Positions 26,495 to 35,588 of a stretch of 55,473 bases of DNA are shown one piece after another (the first letter of the stretch is position 1; each line of letters opens with the position of its first letter). The DNA comes from an uncultured Clostridiaceae bacterium (GTDB lineage: Bacteria > Bacillota > Clostridia > Lachnospirales > Lachnospiraceae): the NCBI GenBank assembly GCA_947177415.1, contig CAMWUK010000013.1, forward strand, positions 1 to 55,473, given 5' to 3'. A model generated the notes under the pieces. That model had not been told where the DNA came from. It did not search any database and was given only the letters and a program-made list of their open reading frames with translations. A program made the position numbers and the translations under genes.

Positions 26495-26869
26495 TTATCT
26501 GTTTTTAACCGGGATATACTTCGTTTCCCTGTGGTCATCTGCATCCAGCACAATCTTCTCTGACTGATACCGTTTCATTGCCTCATCAATGGCATCCCCA
26601 AGACAATCTGCCCTGATATTTTCCACCCTTGATAACACCTCACGAATTTCAATAGAAAAACTGTCCCCCATCTGTCGGTATGGCTCACAGTATTCTGCCC
26701 GCAGCCCTACAAAGTCAATTTCCGACGGTGTGGCAGACAGATACACCCCATGCCCCCATTCAATGCCGACCTCCGCATTTTCTTCTGTATATTCCCCGGC
26801 ATGGGGATAACGGGAATAATACTGCACACCTATCGCTGCCACAAACTGTCCCGATGCCATGTTCATCAT
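26495..26869 (-). CDS. ICE protein fragment or coupled partner, 124 aa
   Basis: The ATG at 26869 shares its A with the TGA of the upstream gene (TGATG), a classic re-initiation overlap. The frame is open farther upstream to a GTG at 26893. The N-terminus (NFLMMNMASGQFVAAIGVQY) reads as a natural continuation of the upstream protein's end (GTDYKIMECYSK), so the two may be halves of one ancestral protein. The body has YSRYPHAGEYTEENAEVG and WGHGVYLSATPSEIDF, motifs I associate with uncharacterised ICE proteins. Confidence 0.6.
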   Translation of the reverse strand: MMNMASGQFVAAIGVQYYSRYPHAGEYTEENAEVGIEWGHGVYLSATPSEIDFVGLRAEYCEPYRQMGDSFSIEIREVLSRVENIRADCLGDAIDEAMKRYQSEKIVLDADDHRETKYIPVKNR

Positions 26870-27357
26870 CAGAAAATTGTTTTGCTGTAGCACTCCATGA
26901 TTTTGTAATCTGTGCCATTAAAGTTATGCAGGATTTCCCCCTGCTTAAAATCATGCTCTTCCTGTTCATAGTGGAACATATTGCCTTTAGCTGCACCATT
27001 TACATCAAGATTATATTCCTCCAGTGCCCACAAACACTCCACGCTGCTTTCTTCCCTGTCAAACTGGAAGCCCTTATCGTCATTGTAGGTTCCAAGAAGG
27101 AAGCATTGCAGCTCATCACTGCTGCTGCAGAATTTTGCATAATAGCTTTTATTTGCCGTAATATAACATTCCACCCATCTGGTTCCGGCTTTGGCAAACT
27201 TTGTATCAAACAACTCTTTCAGCAGCTCCGCTGACTCCTCTCTTGATAAAGATGACACAAAAAGGTATGCCTCTTTGTACTCCTGTAACGTCATCAGCAT
27301 ATTTTTTTCTTTGCCTTTGATATTCTCCATAACAAGAATCATGTCCTGTATCTTCAT
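26869..27357 (-). CDS. Hypothetical ICE protein, 162 aa
   Basis: Start at the ATG at 27357 after AAGGAGAGAG. N-terminal helices (EYKEAYLFVSSLSREESAEL), a mixed centre, and a C-terminal beta motif HNFNGTDYKIMECYSK that resembles small SH3-like domains and appears to be cut short by the TGA. See the downstream entry for the likely split. No enzymatic motif seen. Confidence 0.6.
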   Translation of the reverse strand: MKIQDMILVMENIKGKEKNMLMTLQEYKEAYLFVSSLSREESAELLKELFDTKFAKAGTRWVECYITANKSYYAKFCSSSDELQCFLLGTYNDDKGFQFDREESSVECLWALEEYNLDVNGAAKGNMFHYEQEEHDFKQGEILHNFNGTDYKIMECYSKTIF

Positions 27358-27388
27358 AACTCTCTCCTTTCCCAAAATGTCGGACCTG

Positions 27389-29323
27389 TTAATATGGTCT
27401 GGCATAAAATACAACACTGTTTGTCCGTAATGGATCAAGCACCACACCTCTTGACGGATTGGCGGCATGAACCATTTTCCCATCCCCCACATAAATTGCC
27501 ACATGGGATATATTGCGGAATTCCCCGTTTTTCTCATAAGAATAGAAAATTAAATCCCCCGGCTTTAAGTCTTTTTTGTTAACCAGCATGGCATTTTTAT
27601 AACAATATTCTCCCTGTGCAGCCGCTGTTGCCGGCAGGTTGATACCGACCTCCTTATACAGCCTCTGGACAAGGGAGCTGCAATCATACCAGCCCTCTTC
27701 ATACCTTTTATCCTGACTGTAGCGGCATCCTATTTTTGTCATGGCAAGTTCAGCTACCGTCTGTCCACCTGCCCCCATATAATAAGAATTCCATAAATCC
27801 CCGTCCATCATCTCCCGAAGAAGTTCCTCCTGCTCTTTATCCAGTTTATTTAAGGCAATGTAATCCTCATAGGTAAGGTTATGTACCAGCGTTCCGGATA
27901 CCGCAACCTCTACCGTGTTCTCATCCCCCTCTGCCAGATATGCAACAACTTTCCGCTTCCCCCATGCCAAAGCCTCTGCATGGCTTCCAAAATAAATATC
28001 AAAGTCTGTGCCATATCTGGCAAAATTCCCTGTATCCTCCACCTTGTACGTCTTTCCATTCATCACTATTTTTGTCCCAATCGGCACCTTCGGGCTGTGG
28101 GCATCCACCGCCAGAGTATGGTTTGCTTTTGGCACTGTCCCGGAAGCGGTATGCCCTCCTGCCCACTGTCCACAGCAAAGGGAACAGTTACAATAGCCTG
28201 TGGTAACAACTTCCCCCAGCGATTCTCCTGCCGGAATCTGTGTGGTGCTGCTTGATCTGTCATAATAATTCATTTCTTCAAAAACTTCCTTCAAATGCTT
28301 TTTGCCCTCATCGTCCATGACAAACCCAGCCTGCCCGGTTCCGTACCTAACCATATACACCATAAGCGTATCATTGAAGTTTGACACGGGGACACCGTTT
28401 TCACTGTTCTGATAAGTGATGGAATATCCCTGTTCTTCCAGTGAAGTAATCTGCTGGTTAAACTCTTTATAATATTCACACAGCACCGTCCGGGGATTTT
28501 CATATCCGGTATCCGGCAAAGGGAAGAAAATAGACAATGGAGAATTATAAATGACTGCTAAAATGGCAACTACAATAATTCCCACAACTGCAACTACTGC
28601 AAAGAGTATAAGGAATACGGGAGCCAGAAAAGCGGCTGCCTGCTTTGCCAAAAGAATCGCTGCCTCTTTTGCTGTTTTTGCCGTTCCTTCCACCAGCCCT
28701 CCCTGCCCGTCCTCTTTCTCTGTCTGAAATTTATCAAGAAAGGATTCTATCATCCGGCTTTTTACAAAAGAGCTTGTGCCAGAGCCCCCCTTTTCCCTGT
28801 TTTTTCCTCTCCCGGAATCTCTTCTGCCGGATTTTTTCTTTCCCCTCTGCTTTCTCATGTATATGGACTCTGCCATGTGTTCACTTTCTGTCTGCATCCT
28901 GTTCTTTTTTCTCTGTTCTCTTTTCTCTTCCCTTCTCCTGCGGTAAAGTGCGGTTGCTTTGTCAGAAACACTGACAACCGAGGAAGAAACAGCCATCATG
29001 ACATCTGCACTATCGACTGCTTCCTCCCCTCCTTCCACCTGCTTTATTCCATATCTGGCTCCGGCAGATGCAAAAGTTTTTAATCTCTGATTCTTTACTT
29101 TGATGGAGCTGTCTGCCCGCTCTTTCCACCCCCTTTCCCCAGCTCCTGCCGACACGTTCTCCTTTTCTTTTGCTTTCCTGTCAGCCTTCCTTGATATCCT
29201 GACAGTATTTGCCGCTTTTTTATGCTGGACTTCCTTTATTCCTTTATGCAGATGAAGCCGGGGGCTCTTTTTCCGATGGATCACCATCGGCTTTTCATCC
29301 ACTGTTTTAATCTTCAATGCCAT
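27389..29323 (-). CDS. Conjugation cell-wall hydrolase, 3D and NlpC/P60 domains
   Basis: About 644 residues, like the CD1108 family of C. difficile elements. The N-terminal 220 residues are very basic and cytosolic; one or two membrane helices sit at ~225-265 (FLILFAVVAVVGIIVVAILA). Outside the membrane: a 3D domain (TTGYCNCSLCCG to KVEDTG, about 365-440) and a C-terminal NlpC/P60 peptidase with catalytic Cys in WYDCSSLV and His in ISHVAIYVG. It should open peptidoglycan for the mating channel. Confidence 0.9.
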   Translation of the reverse strand: MALKIKTVDEKPMVIHRKKSPRLHLHKGIKEVQHKKAANTVRISRKADRKAKEKENVSAGAGERGWKERADSSIKVKNQRLKTFASAGARYGIKQVEGGEEAVDSADVMMAVSSSVVSVSDKATALYRRRREEKREQRKKNRMQTESEHMAESIYMRKQRGKKKSGRRDSGRGKNREKGGSGTSSFVKSRMIESFLDKFQTEKEDGQGGLVEGTAKTAKEAAILLAKQAAAFLAPVFLILFAVVAVVGIIVVAILAVIYNSPLSIFFPLPDTGYENPRTVLCEYYKEFNQQITSLEEQGYSITYQNSENGVPVSNFNDTLMVYMVRYGTGQAGFVMDDEGKKHLKEVFEEMNYYDRSSSTTQIPAGESLGEVVTTGYCNCSLCCGQWAGGHTASGTVPKANHTLAVDAHSPKVPIGTKIVMNGKTYKVEDTGNFARYGTDFDIYFGSHAEALAWGKRKVVAYLAEGDENTVEVAVSGTLVHNLTYEDYIALNKLDKEQEELLREMMDGDLWNSYYMGAGGQTVAELAMTKIGCRYSQDKRYEEGWYDCSSLVQRLYKEVGINLPATAAAQGEYCYKNAMLVNKKDLKPGDLIFYSYEKNGEFRNISHVAIYVGDGKMVHAANPSRGVVLDPLRTNSVVFYARPY

Positions 29324-29365
29324 CACCGCCTTTCCATCGAAAAAGCCGGAGAAACAAATCCCCAG

Positions 29366-31972
29366 CTAACCATAAATCATCCAATTATTATCCTGCCTCT
29401 GCGGTTCAGACTTTTTTTCTTCTGAAAAAATCAGTCCCATGCCTCCACTGCTATGCTTTTCCTGTACCAGATACGGTTTTGGTTCCGGTGCAAAAACACC
29501 ATCATACTCTGTTTCCGTATGTGGAAGTTTACGCTTCGGCTCATATATCTTTGTCGGCTCTGCCACCTCGTCCGTTTCACAGGACTGTACCACTGTATCC
29601 GCATCTGCCAACCCCATTGCAATCTTTTCGTGGATATTGGTGTTATACAGTTTATACAAATCGGAATCCTTGCCAATCTGGTTATCAAATGGAACAACAA
29701 TGCTGCCACATTTCAAAAGCCCTGTACCGCTTTCGGAATTGCTGACATACTGTAGCTGTGCATCTGACACTCCTATCACTTCCACCAGCTTTGCACTGTC
29801 CACATTTGCCTGCTTTAAGAGTGCCACAAACTCGCTGTTAGAAAGCAATGTCATAGCTACATAATTCTGCAAAAGGTCTGTTACATTCTGCGTAATTCCC
29901 GTACAAAGACCGCCCTGTTTCCTTACCTTTTTCCACAACTGTTGTAAGTAAGTGGCACTGTAATCACTGTTTAACAGCACATGGCACTCGTCAATATACA
30001 GCCACGTTGCCCGCCCTTTCCTGCCATTGTCGATAATTCTCTGCTGGATTGCCTCCATCATGACAAGCATTGCCACTGGTGCAAGCTGGCTTCCCAAATC
30101 CTGTATGCCGTACACGGTGAAACGGTTATCCACATCTACATTGGTATGATGGTTAAAGATATTTAAGGAACCTTCCACAAACAGCTCCAGCGAAAGGGCA
30201 AGCTCCTGTGCCTCCGTTTCCTTCTGATCTTTTAAGATATGGTAAAAATCTGACATAAGTGGCACTTTCTTCACTTTCCATGCCTGCATATACAAATCCC
30301 TGATACAGCGGTCAATGATGGAATGGTGCCGTTGGTTTAATGCATTCCCTAACAACTGGTCACACAGCCCCAGCATAAACTCTGACTTATCGGCAATCAC
30401 ATCCCGGACTCCTTTCTCATTGATATGAATAAGGTCTGCATCTAAAGGATTAACATAATTCCTTGTATATGCCGACAGGTTGATAACCGTTCCACCGTAG
30501 GTAGCCGCAATATCAAAGTATTCATTCATGGGATCAATGCAGATGACATCATCCTCCGTATTTAAGAACACGCTGCCCATTTCCTGTTTTGCAAAAAAGG
30601 ATTTGCCGCTGCCCGGCACACCAAATATAAACCCGTTTCCATTTATCAGCTTTTTCCGGTTTCCCACATTGATATTTTTACTAATCTGGTTGATACCATA
30701 ATAATTACCGCCTATGTCATTCAATTCCTGCACATTAAAAGGCATTAATACCGCCAGAGACTGTGTTATCAGGGTACGCATGGTTTCCACCTGCCGCACC
30801 CCGATGGGAAGTGCCGTATTGAGTGCCTCCCTCTGTTTCAGATAGTGGGTATCTATCGTAACAGAAGCACCCTTGCCAATGGCTTCCACAGTTTCCGTTA
30901 CGCTCTCCAGTTCCTCTTTGCTCTCTGCCACGAGGACAATCGTCACTGCCACATAGAACAGGCACTGGTCATTTCCCCGCACATCATCCATCAATTCCTC
31001 AATCTCTTTTTTCTCGGCACGCTTTGCATAAGAAATTTCCGTAGAAAAATCATTATTCTTATTACGCACCCTCTGCTGTTTGATAATATCGCTCTCAATG
31101 CCGAGATATTTTTTCTGCAAGGTTTTTGTTGTTAAATCCTTTGGTATCGGCACCACGTCAATGCTTGTGATGGAATGTACCGGAAGGGAAGTAATCTCAT
31201 TTAGGAAATCATCTGACAGGCTGTTTGGATATTTCTTGATAAACATTACCCTCACATACTTGCTCTCGTCCTCAATATGGTCCGGGAAATATTTAAGCAT
31301 GCCATTACACAAATCGTTGCGGAAGTCTGCACCCACCTTCTTTGCATGTCTGATGTCAAAAGAAAAATCATCTTCATTTCCCAAATGGTAGAAGTCATGC
31401 AAAACTTTGATACGTTCATTCCCATTTAAGGGAACAATATCTGTCCCCATCTCCCCAAAGGCTTTGTGTATGGTTGCTTCAAGCGTTGCAAACTGTGCCT
31501 TAGCTTCTTCAAAATTTTTCCGTTCAATGGTTATTGTCAGATATTTTTCCTGGGTGGTGCCCTGTCTGCCCTCCCGTATCTTATCCTCAATAATGTCATT
31601 GTATATCTTGCGGAATTTATCGTACCCGTCATACCGATATGCAAGAAGAACCTCTCCCCGGAGATTACCCATGTCCTTATTCTTATTGTTTATGGTAATT
31701 TTGTAATTACACTCCAACGAATTAAGGAATTTACAGTAACCTGTAAAAATGCTAAGCCGTTCTTCCGCACTGGTTGTAGAATAGTTAATATCCCTGAAAC
31801 GGTAACTTTTGCTGTACTGGCTCATGGCAGGGTTACGCCCTTTCCCTACCTCGAAAATTCCATTTTCCGCCACACTCATAATCTCAATTGTTTCCTGTAT
31901 GGATTTCGGTGCTTTATAAAGCGGTTCACTTGCTTTTTTCAGTTCCTTAAACCCATCTGTAAATAGTCCCAT
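29366..31972 (-). CDS. virB4: VirB4/TraE-type conjugation ATPase
   Basis: 868 residues. A long N-terminal region is followed by the ATPase with Walker A FGVPGSGKS (~450) and Walker B WLYIDECH (~650). This is the energising ATPase of Gram-positive type IV secretion. Starts at the ATG at 31972 after GGAGG. A terminator-like hairpin (31996-32016) sits just upstream, so its expression relative to PrgI may be tuned. Confidence 0.93.
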   Translation of the reverse strand: MGLFTDGFKELKKASEPLYKAPKSIQETIEIMSVAENGIFEVGKGRNPAMSQYSKSYRFRDINYSTTSAEERLSIFTGYCKFLNSLECNYKITINNKNKDMGNLRGEVLLAYRYDGYDKFRKIYNDIIEDKIREGRQGTTQEKYLTITIERKNFEEAKAQFATLEATIHKAFGEMGTDIVPLNGNERIKVLHDFYHLGNEDDFSFDIRHAKKVGADFRNDLCNGMLKYFPDHIEDESKYVRVMFIKKYPNSLSDDFLNEITSLPVHSITSIDVVPIPKDLTTKTLQKKYLGIESDIIKQQRVRNKNNDFSTEISYAKRAEKKEIEELMDDVRGNDQCLFYVAVTIVLVAESKEELESVTETVEAIGKGASVTIDTHYLKQREALNTALPIGVRQVETMRTLITQSLAVLMPFNVQELNDIGGNYYGINQISKNINVGNRKKLINGNGFIFGVPGSGKSFFAKQEMGSVFLNTEDDVICIDPMNEYFDIAATYGGTVINLSAYTRNYVNPLDADLIHINEKGVRDVIADKSEFMLGLCDQLLGNALNQRHHSIIDRCIRDLYMQAWKVKKVPLMSDFYHILKDQKETEAQELALSLELFVEGSLNIFNHHTNVDVDNRFTVYGIQDLGSQLAPVAMLVMMEAIQQRIIDNGRKGRATWLYIDECHVLLNSDYSATYLQQLWKKVRKQGGLCTGITQNVTDLLQNYVAMTLLSNSEFVALLKQANVDSAKLVEVIGVSDAQLQYVSNSESGTGLLKCGSIVVPFDNQIGKDSDLYKLYNTNIHEKIAMGLADADTVVQSCETDEVAEPTKIYEPKRKLPHTETEYDGVFAPEPKPYLVQEKHSSGGMGLIFSEEKKSEPQRQDNNWMIYG

Positions 31973-31995
31973 TCATATTACCTCCAATCTGAAAA

Positions 31996-32016
31996 AGCCG
32001 GGTAAAGCACCCGGCT
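31996..32016 (-). terminator. Intra-operon terminator/attenuator
   Basis: Perfect 8-bp GC-rich stem AGCCGGGT / ACCCGGCT with a 5-base loop, followed leftward by TTTTTC. It lies between the PrgI-like gene and virB4 in the same operon. Confidence 0.75.
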
Positions 32017-32102
32017 GTAAAATGGTTTGAACTTCCTCTAAAACATAATAGAATCATGCCAAAGGGAATCATGTCAAACCTTATCGTCGCAATTTTCCTG
32101 TT

Positions 32103-32603
32103 TTACTTGAAATACTTATACCAGACGGCAGCTCCTGCCAAAACACTGAAAATAACCAGCATCAGGAACATCAAAAACATCATCTTTTTTGCCGCTTTCC
32201 TAAAATCCTCCCCATTGTCTGCTCTTTTCTGACTGCCTCTCTGTTTCTTCCTTGCTTTCTTATCTGCCATCATTTCCTGCTGTCGTATGTTCCGGATTAC
32301 GTCCTCCCCTTCTGTCGAAACATAGGCAAGTGCCCTGTTTCCAAAGGCAAAATGCATTTTCAGTTTCATCATTTCCATAAAACCCATACCGTTATAGGAA
32401 TAAAAACCACTTAATGCAATCGGTGTAACTGCCGGAATTGCAATATATGCACTGACAGTCAGCCCTACTTTCTGATATAAAAGAAGAACAATGCCACCAC
32501 CCATCGCCACTGATAAAATGGAATATATCAGTTGTTTTGCGGTCAGCCCAAGCACCACCGTTTCTTTATAGTTGTCAATGTTTTTGTTGATATCAATTAC
32601 CAT
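32103..32603 (-). CDS. PrgI-family conjugation membrane protein
   Basis: 166 residues from the ATG at 32603 (MVIDINKNIDNYKETVVLGL, the PrgI-style start). Two adjacent membrane helices (~20-75), a cytosolic middle and a third C-terminal helix (MMFLMFLMLVIFSVLAGAAV). PrgI proteins partner VirB4, the next gene. An upstream in-frame extension to 32687 lacks a convincing site; a short overlapping frame from 32650 ends on this ATG and might couple translation. Confidence 0.82.
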   Translation of the reverse strand: MVIDINKNIDNYKETVVLGLTAKQLIYSILSVAMGGGIVLLLYQKVGLTVSAYIAIPAVTPIALSGFYSYNGMGFMEMMKLKMHFAFGNRALAYVSTEGEDVIRNIRQQEMMADKKARKKQRGSQKRADNGEDFRKAAKKMMFLMFLMLVIFSVLAGAAVWYKYFK

Positions 32604-32704
32604 ATTTTCTGCCGGAATGACCGAACCACTGCCTGCTCGGTTTCCGGCATACCTCCTTTCTTTTTCGCATACAAAAAGCCACTGCATATTTCAGCAATGG
32701 CATG

Positions 32705-33037
32705 TTATCTGTTACCCTGTTCATTTTGTTCTGCTAAATCATGGGCAAATTCCTTTTTCAGACGTTTTAACAGTTTTGCCTTTCTGCTGCGGTAATACTG
32801 ATAAATCTCTCTGTCTAGTATCCATATCCCTGCATCATCAATTTTTCGGAAAACATATCCAAGCACTTCGCTCTCTTTCCCTTTGCCTGGAATTTTTCCA
32901 GATTCCACATAACATTTCCGGTATGCTTCATACATCCATTCCGCAATCTTCATTTTCTGACGTTCCTTTAATGAGGAAAACTTCTTGTCTGTCTGGAGAA
33001 GTCCCCTGTCTGTCATAACATGATTTTTTCGTGACAT
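32705..33037 (-). CDS. Hypothetical basic protein, 110 aa
   Basis: AAGGGGACAG precedes the ATG. Basic, helical (KERQKMKIAEWMYEAYRKCY; YYRSRKAKLLKRLKKEF), no membrane segment. Gene position between DUF4313-like and PrgI genes suggests an uncharacterised ICE DNA-binding or assembly protein. Confidence 0.65.
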   Translation of the reverse strand: MSRKNHVMTDRGLLQTDKKFSSLKERQKMKIAEWMYEAYRKCYVESGKIPGKGKESEVLGYVFRKIDDAGIWILDREIYQYYRSRKAKLLKRLKKEFAHDLAEQNEQGNR

Positions 33038-33100
33038 AATCTGTCCCCTTCCTATCTTTCAAATAACCAGGAAAATTATAACATGAAAACTCCTGCATGG

Positions 33101-34186
33101 CTATATCGACCTTTCCTTTTGTATTTCATCCTGTTTCTTTGCTTCATATGTTGCACTGTTTTTTTTCATGAATTCTGCAAATTCACAGATATGATAAAGA
33201 CAGCCACCGACCTGCGTATGGTATTCGTCAATAAAACGGCATCTTTTCTCTATTTTTTCCTCATCCGAATAAGAGATAACAATACTGCCACCGTCCAGAA
33301 TACGGAACAGTTCCTGATAACTGGGATCAATAAAACGGATTCCATTTCTGGCATTTTCTATCTGCCGGTTCAGGCTTTCTGACACATAACAGTAACAATA
33401 AAAGTTATAATCCCCCTGTGCAGGATTGCAGCGGAGCAAATAGGAATGTTTTTCTGTATCTATGCGAAATCCACCTTCCATTCCCCAGTTTCCATCAAAT
33501 GCACAGTCAGGATGGGACACTGCATATTCTGTCATTCCCTTACGGTTCTGTAAAATCCCATATTCTTCAGAACGAAGGGCATTTATAACACTGTCCAGTT
33601 CTTTCTTAAACGCATCTGTCTTCAAATCCCTCTGGTGGTCAAACCATGTACTGTAAAATCCCTTTCCATTTCGTCCAAAATCTCCCCGGAGATGCCCAAT
33701 GCTGCCAGTCTGTCCCTGTAACTGTACACTTTGGGAATAAGCATATTTCCTTTCTTCCTCCGTCAGAGGACGTATTTTCAAAGCATTTTCTTCCTTTTCC
33801 ATTTCTTTCTGCCTCCTTTCTAATCCCAGCCCCTGTTCATAAACCTCCATGCCATACGGTTCCAATTCCCTGAGTTTTTCTGCATGGAACCTATACAAGG
33901 GGTACTGGCAAAAACCACTATGCCCTGTCATATCCATAAACTCCCCAAGACCATTTTTAACAATAAATTCCTCAAGATCCGGACAGATATTCGTATCCAC
34001 ATACCCACAATACGGCGGACAGGGAGCGTCAATATTTACCGTTATATCTGCAAATGGCTCCGGATATTCCCCACCTGTTTCCGTCAGTCCAAGATAAAGC
34101 CTTCCATTATTCATATAACTGTTGACTTCCAATTTGACAGACACCCTGCCGGAAAACCGGCTGTCAAACACTAATGTATTCTCCAT
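33101..34186 (-). CDS. DUF4313-like ICE protein, 361 aa
   Basis: The N-terminal ~115 residues (VSVKLEVNSYMNNGRLYLGL, VDTNICPDLEEFI, SGFCQYPLYRF) match what I recall of DUF4313, small ICE proteins; here it is fused to a ~245-residue C-terminal region with FDGNWGMEGGFRID and IRFIDPSYQELFRILDGG, not recognised. Soluble. AAGGAGG before the ATG. Confidence 0.7.
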   Translation of the reverse strand: MENTLVFDSRFSGRVSVKLEVNSYMNNGRLYLGLTETGGEYPEPFADITVNIDAPCPPYCGYVDTNICPDLEEFIVKNGLGEFMDMTGHSGFCQYPLYRFHAEKLRELEPYGMEVYEQGLGLERRQKEMEKEENALKIRPLTEEERKYAYSQSVQLQGQTGSIGHLRGDFGRNGKGFYSTWFDHQRDLKTDAFKKELDSVINALRSEEYGILQNRKGMTEYAVSHPDCAFDGNWGMEGGFRIDTEKHSYLLRCNPAQGDYNFYCYCYVSESLNRQIENARNGIRFIDPSYQELFRILDGGSIVISYSDEEKIEKRCRFIDEYHTQVGGCLYHICEFAEFMKKNSATYEAKKQDEIQKERSI

Positions 34187-34201
34187 ATATTTACAACCTC
34201 C

Positions 34202-35044
34202 TTACAAACCTAATACCTTGCTGGTAAGGCTCTGTGCCCCTTTCACACTCCCTACGGTAAGGGCAATGCCAAACGTCATCTCGCACAGATAAATCAGTGT
34301 CTTTGCCCAATTCGCATAATCCCCAGTAAACTCCGGCAGCCCTGCGTTAATAAAGGCATTGCATACAATGATTGCCAGTGCCATCGTTACCGCTTCAAAA
34401 GTGACGGATAAGAAATACTTTGCATACGTTACTGCCGTATGTGCCACCATGCGGTTTCCACTCATAGTAGAAAAAGCAATGGAACCAATCGGCACAATAA
34501 CCATGAGTTTCAGGAAACGGAAATATACTGTGTAAAGCAAAAAGAATCCACAGATAATGACAATAATGGATAAAAGTGCCGCCAGTATCAGCATGATAAG
34601 ACTTTCTCCGAATCCCAAGTTTTTAATAATATCTGCCTGTTCCTCTGCAATTTTCAATGTTGTCCTGTCCCCTTCCGTAAGAAGCCCCACCAGATTTCCT
34701 ATCGAAGTAAAAAATGCTTTCATGATTGTGACATTATTTGCCACCATATACTCTGCCAGCCCCAGCCGTATCAATATCCGAAGTATGACTTCGAACCTCA
34801 TTTCCTCCCGGATATCTATGCTTTCCGAGCAAAAACCGATAACAAAAAACAGAACCACCAAAGAAGAACCTACTGCTACGAATACAGGTTCTATCCCTGC
34901 GATAACACCCCATGGACCTCCACCCTTAAATGCTGTGGGGGACTGCCCAAGCAATTCAAATACAAGGGAAATCTGGTTATTCCAAAATGCAAATATCGCA
35001 TTCAGCAAATCCAGTATCTTATTCCCCAGCTTAAATATATCCAT
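34202..35044 (-). CDS. VirB6/TrbL-like conjugation channel protein
   Basis: 280 residues with about six membrane helices, e.g. FVAVGSSLVVLFFVIGFC, IMLILAALLSIIVIICGFFL and FGIALTVGSV. Size, gene order (after Maff2-like, before PrgI/VirB4) and topology fit the VirB6/PrgH inner-membrane channel of Gram-positive ICEs. GAGGAGG before the ATG. Confidence 0.85.
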   Translation of the reverse strand: MDIFKLGNKILDLLNAIFAFWNNQISLVFELLGQSPTAFKGGGPWGVIAGIEPVFVAVGSSLVVLFFVIGFCSESIDIREEMRFEVILRILIRLGLAEYMVANNVTIMKAFFTSIGNLVGLLTEGDRTTLKIAEEQADIIKNLGFGESLIMLILAALLSIIVIICGFFLLYTVYFRFLKLMVIVPIGSIAFSTMSGNRMVAHTAVTYAKYFLSVTFEAVTMALAIIVCNAFINAGLPEFTGDYANWAKTLIYLCEMTFGIALTVGSVKGAQSLTSKVLGL

Positions 35045-35071
35045 GCTGTTCCTCCTCTCTTTCTGCCTCTC

Positions 35072-35419
35072 CTAAAAGCCTAAGAATGACAGTACAGAAG
35101 AAATACCCGCCATCATAATACCTGCCACAATTCCCTTTAAGGCAGAGTTCATTGTGGACGAATCCTGCTGTTGGTAGGCTTGGGCAAATTCCATAACATT
35201 CTTTGCCAGAATGATAACACCGACTGCACCAATGACAGCGATAATCAATGTTTTCAGATTATCAAGCGGCTTTGTTACTGCACTGGTATCTCCTGCTGCA
35301 TATACTACCGATGTCATGTGGCTCATGGTAAAAACAGCACCAGACAACGATGGAACCACTACCTTTCTCCCAAAATCCTTACCCCTGCTCACAACTGAAT
35401 TTTTCTTGTTTTCTCTCAT
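35072..35419 (-). CDS. Maff2/VirB2-like membrane protein
   Basis: 115 residues from the ATG at 35419 (AAGGAG upstream). A basic N-terminus, a hydrophobic segment ending VVYAAGD that may be a signal sequence, then two helices (TLIIAVIGAVGVIILAKNVM and GIVAGIMMAGISSVLSFLGF), the TrbC/VirB2 pilin-like hairpin called Maff2 in clostridial elements. Confidence 0.83.
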   Translation of the reverse strand: MRENKKNSVVSRGKDFGRKVVVPSLSGAVFTMSHMTSVVYAAGDTSAVTKPLDNLKTLIIAVIGAVGVIILAKNVMEFAQAYQQQDSSTMNSALKGIVAGIMMAGISSVLSFLGF

Positions 35420-35464
35420 AATCAATTTCTCCTTCACATTCTGATAATGTGTGGAAACAAAAAT

Positions 35465-35516
35465 GGACAGAGATAATCTGTCCGGCTTGCTTCCACCAGA
35501 TAGATTATCTCTATCC
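35465..35516 (-). terminator. Hairpin between virD4 and the VirB2-like gene
   Basis: Fifteen-base arms (35465-35479, 35502-35516) with a single mismatch, followed leftward by ATTTTTGTTT. A likely partial terminator that sets the ratio of coupling protein to channel proteins. Confidence 0.7.
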
Positions 35517-35588
35517 ACTCTTTGCTACTGTTTCAATTTCTTTTGCCAGGCTTTCTCCGGCTGTTATGCGGCAATCACCCCCTTTCCA

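Noticed and set aside
30845-31966. Long plus-strand frames opposite virB4
   Set aside because: They are antisense shadows of a well-supported VirB4 gene with no ribosome binding sites.
32599-32650. 17-codon leader peptide before the PrgI-like gene
   Set aside because: Its ATG is only 1 nt from GGAGG, too close for initiation; kept only as a remark in the PrgI entry.
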